Shown here in pieces: positions 1 through 7,234 of a stretch of 19,783 nucleotides of DNA; the stretch's first letter is position 1, and the number at the start of each line of letters is the position of its first letter. The stretch covers positions 1-19,783 of the forward strand of contig CATWQE010000049.1 in assembly GCA_958352855.1 (NCBI GenBank), written 5' to 3'. Origin of the DNA: an uncultured Bacillota bacterium. GTDB lineage: Bacteria > Bacillota > Clostridia > Lachnospirales > Lachnospiraceae. Below the pieces are notes generated by a model. That model was not told the origin of the DNA and searched no databases. It saw only the letters and a program-made list of their open reading frames with translations. The position numbers and the translations under genes were made by a program.

Positions 1-63
1 GTCAAGCGGTTAAGACATCGCCCTTTCACGGCGGTAACACGGGTTCGATTCCCGTAGGAGTCA
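1..63 (+). tRNA. tRNA-Glu (TTC), 5' end cut by window edge
   Basis: The anticodon stem (18-22 with 30-34) encloses a CTTTCAC loop with anticodon TTC at 25-27. The T arm carries TTCGATT, and the acceptor 3' strand occupies 56-62 with discriminator A63. Roughly the first nine bases (acceptor 5' strand) lie before the window. CCA is not encoded. It heads a three-tRNA cluster. Confidence 0.93.
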
Positions 64-70
64 CTAAAAA

Positions 71-99
71 TACTTACATATTTATAAAATATGTGAGTA
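71..99 (+). other. 13-bp stem-loop in the tRNA-Glu/tRNA-Cys spacer
   Basis: Bases 71-83 (TACTTACATATTT) pair with 87-99 (AAATATGTGAGTA) through one G-T wobble, leaving a 3-nt loop. No T-run follows, so it does not look like a normal intrinsic terminator. A role as a processing or spacing structure in the polycistronic tRNA transcript is inferred. Confidence 0.6.
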
Positions 100-112
100 T
101 AATATATTATAT

Positions 113-183
113 GGCGCCATAGCCAAGTGGTAAGGCAAAGGTCTGCAACACCTCTATCACCAGTTCAAATCTGGTTGGCGCCT
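113..183 (+). tRNA. tRNA-Cys (GCA)
   Basis: The acceptor strand GGCGCCA at 113-119 pairs with TGGCGCC at 176-182, with discriminator T183. The anticodon loop contains GCA at 145-147, and the T loop is TTCAAAT. The short D arm is normal for bacterial tRNA-Cys. CCA is not encoded. Confidence 0.95.
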
Positions 184-192
184 CTTTATTAT

Positions 193-265
193 TCCTCCTT
201 AGCTCAGTCGGTAGAGCATGCGGCTGTTAACCGCAGTGTCGTTGGTTCGAGTCCAACAGGGGGAG
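193..265 (+). tRNA. tRNA-Asn (GTT)
   Basis: The acceptor strand TCCTCCT at 193-199 pairs with AGGGGGA at 258-264, with discriminator G265. The anticodon stem TGCGG/CCGCA encloses loop CTGTTAA with anticodon GTT at 226-228. The T loop is TTCGAGT. It starts 9 nt after tRNA-Cys, so the three tRNAs are probably co-transcribed. Confidence 0.95.
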
Positions 266-277
266 CTTTTTTAATTA

Positions 278-318
278 AGTCATTATTGAGAAATTAAATT
301 CTCTCTAATGGCTTTTTT
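278..318 (+). terminator. Intrinsic terminator of the tRNA cluster
   Basis: The arm AGTCATTATTGAGAA pairs with TTCTCTCTAATGGCT. There is one wobble and a two-base internal mismatch, the loop is short and AT-rich, and a run of six T follows. It lies just after tRNA-Asn and ends the tRNA transcript. Confidence 0.8.
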
Positions 319-477
319 GTTTTATTCAATAAATGTTTAGCAAAATATCCATCCAGGAACAAAAAATGTCAATTTAAGCAAAAAAACTTTTCAGCAACCA
401 TGAAATATGATATTTCTAAATATATTAGAACGTTATTGAAGGAAAGAATTATTTTTACGAAATGTAAAGGAGATATC

Positions 478-768
478 ATGGAAAGAAATCTGAAGGTTTA
501 TCAGAAAATGAAAAAAATCTGGAATATAAAAGTTAGTGGAAACCAGGAAAAATTGAAGGCTTATCAAATGGCCTATACGATACCCTATGGAATTAGTGAA
601 AATTTTTTTCTTGGATTTTGGGGATTTTGTGGAAGCTTTTCAAAATCATATATGTGTATAGTAATTTTTTCAGTAAGCTTTTTTTATTTTATCTACAAGG
701 AAAAGAAGAGACAAAGAGTGTGTTTTGTTCTGAAAGAAATTGAGAAAGAAATCTTAAAAGAAAAATAA
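478..768 (+). CDS. Small orphan membrane protein (96 aa), function unknown
   Basis: I do not recognise a family. The start at 478 is chosen because AAAGGAG at 466-472 sits 5 nt upstream; an in-frame ATG at 400 has no comparable ribosome binding site. The protein has a basic N-terminal third, then one or two hydrophobic stretches (about residues 34-50, rich in Phe and Gly, and 54-72, ending in Tyr/Phe-rich residues). A highly charged Lys/Glu tail of about 23 residues follows. A small single- or double-pass membrane protein is the most that can be inferred. The gene is markedly more AT-rich than the mannosidase genes downstream and stands alone between the tRNA terminator and the GH125 gene. 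It may be a recent insertion beside the tRNA cluster, a remnant, or a lineage-specific gene; expression is not demonstrated. Confidence 0.5.
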   Translation: MERNLKVYQKMKKIWNIKVSGNQEKLKAYQMAYTIPYGISENFFLGFWGFCGSFSKSYMCIVIFSVSFFYFIYKEKKRQRVCFVLKEIEKEILKEK

Positions 769-790
769 AGAAGGATTTATCCTGTTTTTT
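769..790 (+). terminator. Weak candidate terminator after the small ORF
   Basis: A 4-bp stem AGGA/TCCT with loop TTTA is followed by GTTTTTTT. The T-run is good but the stem is short, so termination efficiency is doubtful. Confidence 0.35.
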
Positions 791-833
791 TAGCATTTCT
801 ATAGTTATTTCACTATTTTTTTCGCCTTCTGTC

Positions 834-842
834 TGTTAAAAT
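834..842 (+). promoter_or_regulatory. Candidate extended -10 promoter for the GH125 gene
   Basis: TG at 834-835 followed one base later by TAAAAT (837-842, 5 of 6 matches to TATAAT) resembles an extended -10 element. No good -35 lies 16-18 bp upstream, so the call rests on the -10 alone. The predicted start near 849 would give a leader of about 60 nt. Confidence 0.35.
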
Positions 843-908
843 AGCAACAGAAGCAGGGCTTTGTAATGGCTTTGAGAATTGAGAAGATAGTAGAAACGGA
901 GGAGAGCT

Positions 909-2189
909 ATGAGTATACAGGAGACAATGGACAACTTTTTAAATACCCTGAGAGAGCAGGCGGCAGAGATTCCGGAATTGATGGATGTATTTGTGAATTG
1001 TTACACAAATACATTGAATACTACGGTTAAAAGAATGGAAAACAACATGACTCACGTAATTACTGGAGATATTCCGGCTATGTGGCTGAGGGATTCTGCA
1101 GCGCAGTTAAGACCGTATATTTTTCTGGCAAAGGAGAACGAAGAAATTCGGGAACTGATTGCAGGGCTGGTAAGACGGCAGTTTATGTGCATCACCATTG
1201 ATGAGTATGCCAATGCGTTTAACGAAGCGCCAAATGGAGCCTGCTGGGAAAAGGATGACCCAAATCAGAATCCATGGGTTTGGGAGAGGAAGTTTGAAGT
1301 GGATTCTTTGTGTTATCCTCTTCAACTGGCATATCTGCTTTGGAAGAATACAGGATGTACTACGCAGTTTGAGGGAGAGTTCCAGGAAGGTGTGGAGAAA
1401 ATCCTGGAAGTGTTTACAACGGAGCAGTATCATGAAGAAAAATCTAATTACCGTTTTAACAGAAATAATGGCTATTATCGGGACACATTATCCAGAGATG
1501 GAAAGGGAGCATTGGTGAAATCAGGAACAGGGCTTATCTGGTCTGGTTTCCGTCCAAGCGATGACGCCTGCACCTATGGATATCTGATTCCTTCTAATAT
1601 GTTTGCAGTGGTTGCTCTTGGTTATCTGGAAGAGATGGAGCGGGAGATTTTCCATAATGAGGAACTGGCAGAGAGAGCAAAAGTGCTGAAAGAAGAAATT
1701 CAGAGGGCTATTGAAATCATAGGAAAGACTTTTACAGAAGAGTTTGGTATGGTTTATGCTTATGAGACAGATGGCTATGGTATGTATAATCTTATGGATG
1801 ATGCCAATGTGCCAAGTCTTCTGGCTATGAGCTACCTGGGCTATGAGGGTGAGCCGGAGGTGAGCAGCAATACAAGACGTTTTCTGTTAAGTGAGGCCAA
1901 TCCCTTCTATTTTAAGGGAGATAAGGCGGCTGGAATCGGAAGTCCTCATACACCTTCCAATTATATCTGGCATATTGCCATGGCAATTCAGGGACTTACC
2001 AGTGAAACAAGGGAAGAAAAACTGGAAATTCTTCAGACTATGGCGGCTACTACCGGTGGAAAAGGTGTGATGCATGAGGGATTTTGCTGTGAAGATGACA
2101 GTAAATTTACAAGAGCATGGTTTTCCTGGGCAAATGCCATGTATGCGGAATTATTTCTGGATTATATGGGATATCAACTGGAAAAATAG
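909..2189 (+). CDS. GH125 exo-alpha-1,6-mannosidase
   Basis: A 426-aa protein recognised as glycoside hydrolase family 125 (formerly DUF1237), metal-independent inverting enzymes that release alpha-1,6-linked mannose. Length matches characterised clostridial and streptococcal members. Seen in the sequence: the family hallmark GDIPAMWLRDS near residues 53-63, an RPSDDA motif at 215-220 that should carry the catalytic acid aspartate, and MHEGF with E390 as probable general base. These assignments come from recalled family positions, not an alignment. There is no signal peptide, so it acts in the cytoplasm on imported oligosaccharides. GGAGGAG at 898-904 supports the start. It precedes the GH38 gene by 126 bp, but the GH38 promoter lies in that gap and no terminator separates them, so readthrough is possible. 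Likely role: finishing alpha-1,6 branches of high-mannose glycans after other mannosidases have acted. Confidence 0.93.
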   Translation: MSIQETMDNFLNTLREQAAEIPELMDVFVNCYTNTLNTTVKRMENNMTHVITGDIPAMWLRDSAAQLRPYIFLAKENEEIRELIAGLVRRQFMCITIDEYANAFNEAPNGACWEKDDPNQNPWVWERKFEVDSLCYPLQLAYLLWKNTGCTTQFEGEFQEGVEKILEVFTTEQYHEEKSNYRFNRNNGYYRDTLSRDGKGALVKSGTGLIWSGFRPSDDACTYGYLIPSNMFAVVALGYLEEMEREIFHNEELAERAKVLKEEIQRAIEIIGKTFTEEFGMVYAYETDGYGMYNLMDDANVPSLLAMSYLGYEGEPEVSSNTRRFLLSEANPFYFKGDKAAGIGSPHTPSNYIWHIAMAIQGLTSETREEKLEILQTMAATTGGKGVMHEGFCCEDDSKFTRAWFSWANAMYAELFLDYMGYQLEK

Positions 2190-2205
2190 GAAATTTTACA
2201 GAGCA

Positions 2206-2218
2206 TAGAATTTGTACA
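2206..2218 (+). promoter_or_regulatory. Candidate activator site, copy 1 (TAGAATTTGTACA)
   Basis: This 13-mer recurs exactly at 11456-11468 ahead of the importer operon. In both places its first base is 57 bp upstream of the first base of the -10 hexamer. Its centre would lie near -63 relative to the predicted start. The AraC-type response regulator encoded at 7231-8757 is the obvious candidate binder (inference). Confidence 0.6.
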
Positions 2219-2239
2219 CTAAACATAGAAAAAGGAAAA

Positions 2240-2268
2240 TTGAGATAAAATCAGAGATTAGGTACAAT
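2240..2268 (+). promoter_or_regulatory. Sigma-A-type promoter of the GH38 gene
   Basis: TTGAGA (2240-2245) and TACAAT (2263-2268) are separated by exactly 17 bp, and each hexamer matches consensus at 5 of 6 positions. The predicted start near 2275 leaves a leader of about 40 nt before the ATG at 2316. Confidence 0.75.
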
Positions 2269-2315
2269 GTAAGGGAAAACAGACGAAAGCGAGAACAGGA
2301 GGTTCAAAAGTCCAT

Positions 2316-5300
2316 ATGTTTTTAACAGATAGAAAATTAGACAGACGAATCAGCGAAGTAAAAAACTACAGATACCGCAATGCCATGAACATGAAGGAAT
2401 TTGTAGTGTGTGAAGATGAGCAGGGTGTTGTAAATCCTGAAGTTCCTGTAAATTTTGATAACTGGGAAACCATTCAGGTAGGTGATTGCTGGTCAGGACG
2501 TGACCGTTATCTGTGGATGCACAAGGAAGTGCATATTCCAGAAGAATGGAAAGGTCAGAGAGTTGTAGGTGTATTTGATTTTGGTAATACAGGAGCAGGT
2601 AATAACTCTGGCTTTGAAGCAATGTGCTATATTAACGAAAAACCATACCAGGGTGTAGACGTAAACCACAAGGAAGTATTCTTCCCGGAAGAATTGTATG
2701 GAAAGACTTTCAGCCTTACTTTCCGTCTCTGGTCCGGTTTGGAGGGCGGCGGTGTTCCAAGACCACAGGAACACAAGATTGCACAGGCAGATTTAGCTTG
2801 CCTGGATGAAAAAGCAGATGATTTTTATTACATGGGTACTTTGATTCTGGATACCATTAAAAATCTGGAAGATGGAAATCCTGTAAAATATGATTTGAGA
2901 ATTGCCCTGGATACAGCGTGCCATTGCATCGACTGGTCTTATCCTGGAAGCGAGACTTTCTATGAAACACTGCATCAGGCAGATGATGTACTGAATACAA
3001 AGATTGACGGTATGGAGAAAAACTCTCTGGTAAGCGTACACTGCGTAGGTCACACTCACATTGATATGGCATGGCTGTGGAGATTAAAACATACTCATGA
3101 GAAAGCATCCCGTTCCTTCTCAACTGTACTGCGTATGATGGAAATGTTCCCAGAATATATTTTCCTGCAGACACAGCCACAGTTGTATGAATACATCAAA
3201 GAAGATTTCCCGGAAATCTACGAAGAGATTAAGAAACGTGTTGCAGAAGGACGCTGGGAAGTAGACGGCGGTATGTGGGTAGAAGCTGACTGTAACTTAA
3301 CAAGCGGCGAATCTCTCACACGTCAGATTTTAATTGGAAGCAAGTTTATCAAAGATGAATTTGGAAAAGATGTGGAATACTTATGGCTGCCAGACGTATT
3401 CGGATATTCCTGGGCGCTGCCTCAGATTCTGAAAAAATCCGGTATCGATATGTTTATGACAACTAAAATCAGTTGGAACCAGTTCAACCGTATGCCACAC
3501 GATACTTTCCACTGGAAAGGTATGGACGGAAGCGAAGTGCTGACACACTTTATCACCACTCCAGAACCATGGAATGAGCCAGGCTCCTGGTTCTATACCT
3601 ATAACGGACTTCTTACTGCAAAAACAGTAAAAGGCGTATGGGATGCATACAGTGAAAAAGAAATGAACAAAGACCTGCTGATTTCCTTTGGATACGGAGA
3701 TGGCGGCGGCGGTGTAAACCGCGATCTTCTGGAAGCAAGAAGACGTATTGATAAGATTCCGGGACTTCCTACACTGAAAACTTCTACAGCGGGAGAATAT
3801 TTCAGAAACCTGAAAGAAACTGTAAAAGAAACAGACCAGTACGTTCATACCTGGGACGGAGAATTATATCTGGAATACCACAGAGGTACTTACACCAGCC
3901 AGGGCTATAACAAACGTATGAACCGTAAAATGGAACTGCTCTACAGAAAAGCAGAGTGGATGACAGCCATGAATGCAGTTCTTGAGCAGAACATGGACAA
4001 GGCAGAACAGGAGAAGCTGACACAGGGATGGAAGATGATTCTGACCAATCAGTTCCACGATATTATTCCTGGTTCTTCTATCCATGAAGTTTACGAAGAT
4101 TCCAGAAGAGATTACGAAAAAGTAAAACATATTGCTGAAGAAGTAGTAGCTGATTACAAAGCGGCAGAACTGGAAGAAAAAGATGGCGCTTATACCGTAT
4201 ACAATGCTTCCGGTTGGAATCTGGATGAACTGGTTGTTGTTCCGGCAGAGGAAACAGCTATTTATACAGATGCAGAGGGAAATGTCCTTCCATCACAGCA
4301 GGCTGATGGCGTTACTTATGTACAGGTAAGCAATGTTCCTGCTATGGGACACAAAGTTATCTATGCCAAGAAGGGTGAAAACCAGGCAGAAAGCAGCGCA
4401 TTTACTGTAAACGGAAGAAATATTGAAACACCGTTCTATTCCATTTCTCTCAACAGCTATGGACAGATTACACGCCTCTTTGATAAAACTGAGGGCAGAG
4501 AAGTTCTGGCAGCAGGAGAAAGAGGAAACGTACTGCAGATGTTTGAAGATAAACCACTGGATAACGATGCCTGGGATATTGATATCTTCTATCAGCAGAA
4601 AATGAGAGAAGTAACTGATTTAACAAGCTTTGAAGTAACACAGTGCGGACCTCTTCGTCTGGTAATTCATATGGAATGGAAATATATGAATACTACCATT
4701 GCACAGGATATGATTCTGTACAGCGAAGACAGAAGAATTGACTTTAAGACAGACGTAGATTTCCAGGAAAGACAGCAGCTCTTAAAAGCAGCCTTCACCG
4801 TAGATATCAGAAGCACCTTTGCTACTTATGATATCCAGTATGGTAATGTACGTCGTGCAAATCACTGGAATACAAGCTGGGATCAGGCAAGATTTGAATC
4901 TGTAGGACACAGATTTGCAGATATGTCTGAGAGAAATTATGGTGTTGCTTTAATGAATGACTGCAAATACGGATATGACATTAAAGACAATGTAATGCGT
5001 ATTTCCCTCCTTCGTTCCGGACGGCAGCCAGACCACATTCAGGATGTAGGAAGACATGAATTTACTTATGCGCTGCTTCCACATACAGGTGATTTTGTAG
5101 ACGGACAGGTAGTAAAAGAAGCTTATGCTCTGAACAATCCTATGGATGTATTCAAAGGCGCAGACAAAGCTCCTTATGACAGCTTCTTCACTGTAGATAA
5201 TACACAGGTAGAAATTGACGCAGTGAAGAAATCTGAAGATGGAAAATATCTGATTGTCCGTTTCCATGATTTTGCAGGTGCAAAACAGAAGGTAACTGTA

Positions 5301-5432
5301 AAACCATCCTTTGCATTCAAAGCATGGGCAGAAAGCGATTTAAGAGAACGTCCAATGGAAGACTTCCGCACAGATGATATTGTGATGGAATTACACCCTT
5401 ATGAAATTAAGACTATTATGTTTGAAATCTAA
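2316..5432 (+). CDS. GH38 alpha-mannosidase
   Basis: A 1038-aa, zinc-dependent retaining alpha-mannosidase of family GH38; the length is typical of bacterial and Class II members. An N-terminal domain of about 240 residues precedes the catalytic alpha/beta barrel. Visible active-site residues are H248 and D250 in GHTHIDMAW (zinc ligands), D325 in WVEADCN (nucleophile and zinc ligand), D360 in LPDVFGYS (acid/base candidate) and H581 in QFHDIIPGS (fourth zinc ligand). The helical middle domain and C-terminal beta domains follow. Roles are assigned by analogy to the fly Golgi enzyme. No signal peptide is present, so it is cytoplasmic; specificity (alpha-1,2, 1,3 or 1,6) cannot be read from sequence. 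AGGAGG at 2297-2302 is 13 nt from the ATG, rather far. The gene has its own promoter and terminator. Its codon use (GTA, CCA, CGT favoured) resembles the importer genes and suggests high expression. Confidence 0.95.
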   Translation: MFLTDRKLDRRISEVKNYRYRNAMNMKEFVVCEDEQGVVNPEVPVNFDNWETIQVGDCWSGRDRYLWMHKEVHIPEEWKGQRVVGVFDFGNTGAGNNSGFEAMCYINEKPYQGVDVNHKEVFFPEELYGKTFSLTFRLWSGLEGGGVPRPQEHKIAQADLACLDEKADDFYYMGTLILDTIKNLEDGNPVKYDLRIALDTACHCIDWSYPGSETFYETLHQADDVLNTKIDGMEKNSLVSVHCVGHTHIDMAWLWRLKHTHEKASRSFSTVLRMMEMFPEYIFLQTQPQLYEYIKEDFPEIYEEIKKRVAEGRWEVDGGMWVEADCNLTSGESLTRQILIGSKFIKDEFGKDVEYLWLPDVFGYSWALPQILKKSGIDMFMTTKISWNQFNRMPHDTFHWKGMDGSEVLTHFITTPEPWNEPGSWFYTYNGLLTAKTVKGVWDAYSEKEMNKDLLISFGYGDGGGGVNRDLLEARRRIDKIPGLPTLKTSTAGEYFRNLKETVKETDQYVHTWDGELYLEYHRGTYTSQGYNKRMNRKMELLYRKAEWMTAMNAVLEQNMDKAEQEKLTQGWKMILTNQFHDIIPGSSIHEVYEDSRRDYEKVKHIAEEVVADYKAAELEEKDGAYTVYNASGWNLDELVVVPAEETAIYTDAEGNVLPSQQADGVTYVQVSNVPAMGHKVIYAKKGENQAESSAFTVNGRNIETPFYSISLNSYGQITRLFDKTEGREVLAAGERGNVLQMFEDKPLDNDAWDIDIFYQQKMREVTDLTSFEVTQCGPLRLVIHMEWKYMNTTIAQDMILYSEDRRIDFKTDVDFQERQQLLKAAFTVDIRSTFATYDIQYGNVRRANHWNTSWDQARFESVGHRFADMSERNYGVALMNDCKYGYDIKDNVMRISLLRSGRQPDHIQDVGRHEFTYALLPHTGDFVDGQVVKEAYALNNPMDVFKGADKAPYDSFFTVDNTQVEIDAVKKSEDGKYLIVRFHDFAGAKQKVTVKPSFAFKAWAESDLRERPMEDFRTDDIVMELHPYEIKTIMFEI

Positions 5433-5447
5433 AAACAAACATAGACG

Positions 5448-5475
5448 AAAAGAGAGCAGAAAAAGCTCTCTTTTT
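5448..5475 (+). terminator. Intrinsic terminator after GH38
   Basis: AGAGAGC (5451-5457) pairs with GCTCTCT (5465-5471). The stem is extended by three A-T pairs, the loop is 7 nt, and the tail is T-rich. It makes the GH38 gene monocistronic and separates it from the two-component operon. Confidence 0.85.
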
Positions 5476-5502
5476 GTGCTGTATTTAAAAACGCAGTATG
5501 AT
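5474..5502 (+). promoter_or_regulatory. Candidate promoter of the two-component operon
   Basis: TATGAT (5497-5502, 5 of 6) lies 17 bp after a poor -35, TTGTGC (5474-5479, 3 of 6). The predicted start near 5509 falls after the in-frame ATG at 5498 and before the well-placed one at 5537, which agrees with the later start for the kinase. Confidence 0.4.
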
Positions 5503-5536
5503 ACACTGTAGACAGAATATAAAAGGAGAAATCATC

Positions 5537-7234
5537 ATGGAGAGGAAAAAGCCCAGGCAGCTTTATTTGAAATTGTTCTGGACCTATACAGTGATTGTAC
5601 TTTGCATTGTATTGGCGCTTACCATTTATTTTATTTCTGTGTCCAGAAAGCATGTGCTGGAAGCAAATATAGAAGAAATGGAACGCGTGAACCAGGCGTG
5701 CATTACTTATATTGACGAGACAGAAGGAATTGCAGATTATATTTATAAAGATTTATACCGCTCAAAATCAAAGCTGGAGGATTTGCTGCAGTATTTAAAG
5801 CTGGAGCCGGACGCTTATGAGGAATATTATCTGAACCGTTATGCAGCTACCAGTGATCTGGTGTATGAGGGAATCATTAATTTTCTTACAGAGGCTTTTG
5901 ATGCTTATCCGGAGCTGGAACAGGTAGAGCTTATCAGTTACGAAAACTTTCAGATGACCCAGTGTCTGCCGGATCAGATTTTTTATCCCGGAAAGGATGG
6001 GAAGACCAGACTGGCGAAACTGCAGAGCAGCAGCTATAAGCAGGAGGGAAAGCTGATTTATGTCAAAGAAATACGAAGCACAGATACCATGGAAAACGTG
6101 GGCTGTATGATTTTTACCTTCAAAGGTGAGGCGGAGTTTGCCAAGATCCAGAAGGATAGTGATATCATACAGACCGTTATCTGTTCGGAATATGATCAGC
6201 CGGTGTTTCAGAATGTCTGCGTGGAAAATTGGGGAACCCTTTTAAACCAGGAGAAATATTACCAGGAAAAATCCATGACGGATCAGTATACGGTTTATTC
6301 CTTTCAAAGTAAAGATGAGGCAGAGAGGATTGAACTCAGGTCTTTTCTGACCATTGCAGGAGCCGGTGTTGTAGCGGTGATTCTGGGGATTTTATGTATT
6401 GGCTATTATGTGCGACGTCTCACTACAAGAGTGGGCAGCATCTTAGACGCCATGAATGAGGTAACCACAGGAGATCTCCAGGTACGTCTCCCGGTGAATA
6501 ACAGCAAGGATGAACTGGATATGATTGCATGTAACTTTAATGACATGTGTGAGAAGCTGGAGCTTTATATTCAGAAAAGCTATCTGGCAGAAATCGAGCA
6601 GAAAAACGCACAAATGCAGGCATTGCAAAGTCAGATTAATCCGCATTTTTTGTACAATACCCTGGAAGCTATCCGTATGAAAGCAATCTGTAACGGTGAC
6701 AGGGAAGTTGGAAAAATGCTTTACAGTATGGTAGGATTGTTCCGCAGCCAGTTAAAAGAGGCAGATGTGATTACCCTTGGTCAGGAGCTGGACTACTGTA
6801 AACAGTATTTGGAACTGTTTATGTACCGCTACCCCGGGATTTTTCAGTACCATGTGGAGTGCCGCCCGGAACTTTTGTCCCTGCCTATTATTAAGTTTGT
6901 GCTGCAGCCCATTGCGGAAAACTATTTTATTCATGGAATTGACAGGGAGCGGCAGGATAATGAGGTCTGGGTCCGGGCAGAGAAAAAAGGAGAAAAGCTT
7001 TTCTTATACGTTGAGGACAACGGATATGGAATGAACGAAGAAGAGATAGAGAAAAAGAACCGGGAATTAAGGGAAAATCTGCCGGATCAGGGAGAGAAAA
7101 AATCAATTGGAATTACCAATGTAAACAGAAGAATCAAAGCAGTTTACGGGGATGCCTGTGGAATATTCATGGAATCAGGAAATCCCAAAGGACTGCGGGT
7201 TACTATTACAATTAAGGTAGAGGAAACGCAATGA
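5537..7234 (+). CDS. YesM-family sensor histidine kinase
   Basis: A 565-aa membrane sensor kinase, probably detecting a sugar or a sugar-loaded binding protein outside the cell and phosphorylating the regulator encoded next. Order: basic N-terminus, TM1 at about 9-31, extracytoplasmic region of about 235 residues, TM2 at about 270-292, HAMP and coiled coil to about 355, His_kinase domain with phospho-acceptor H370 in INPHFLYNT, then a HATPase_c domain. The ATPase domain shows N462 in QPIAEN (N box), D494 in VEDNGYGM and a late IGITNVNRR segment. ATG 5537 is chosen because AAAAGGAG (5521-5528) sits 8 nt upstream; the ATG at 5498 has no ribosome site and lies before the predicted transcription start. 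The gene overlaps the response regulator by 4 nt, so the two are translationally coupled. The extracytoplasmic region is not recognisable by eye; a CACHE-like fold is common in this family. Confidence 0.92.
   Translation: MERKKPRQLYLKLFWTYTVIVLCIVLALTIYFISVSRKHVLEANIEEMERVNQACITYIDETEGIADYIYKDLYRSKSKLEDLLQYLKLEPDAYEEYYLNRYAATSDLVYEGIINFLTEAFDAYPELEQVELISYENFQMTQCLPDQIFYPGKDGKTRLAKLQSSSYKQEGKLIYVKEIRSTDTMENVGCMIFTFKGEAEFAKIQKDSDIIQTVICSEYDQPVFQNVCVENWGTLLNQEKYYQEKSMTDQYTVYSFQSKDEAERIELRSFLTIAGAGVVAVILGILCIGYYVRRLTTRVGSILDAMNEVTTGDLQVRLPVNNSKDELDMIACNFNDMCEKLELYIQKSYLAEIEQKNAQMQALQSQINPHFLYNTLEAIRMKAICNGDREVGKMLYSMVGLFRSQLKEADVITLGQELDYCKQYLELFMYRYPGIFQYHVECRPELLSLPIIKFVLQPIAENYFIHGIDRERQDNEVWVRAEKKGEKLFLYVEDNGYGMNEEEIEKKNRELRENLPDQGEKKSIGITNVNRRIKAVYGDACGIFMESGNPKGLRVTITIKVEETQ

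Noticed and set aside
400..477. Earlier in-frame ATG for the small membrane protein
   Set aside because: There is no ribosome site near 400, whereas AAAGGAG stands 5 nt before ATG 478.
834..908. A third copy of the TAGAATTTGTACA site before the GH125 gene
   Set aside because: At the expected position relative to the candidate -10 (around 780) only about 5 of 13 bases match, and only the 6-mer TTTGTA recurs nearby, as expected by chance.
2268..2281. TGTAAGGGAAAACA, resembling a catabolite-repression (cre) site at the GH38 transcription start
   Set aside because: The position is attractive, but the central CG is GG and another consensus T is A. CcpA sites normally keep the central CG, and no similar site is seen at the other promoters.
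5498..5536. Earlier in-frame ATG for the sensor kinase
   Set aside because: No ribosome site precedes it and it lies before the predicted transcription start; ATG 5537 has AAAAGGAG at good spacing.
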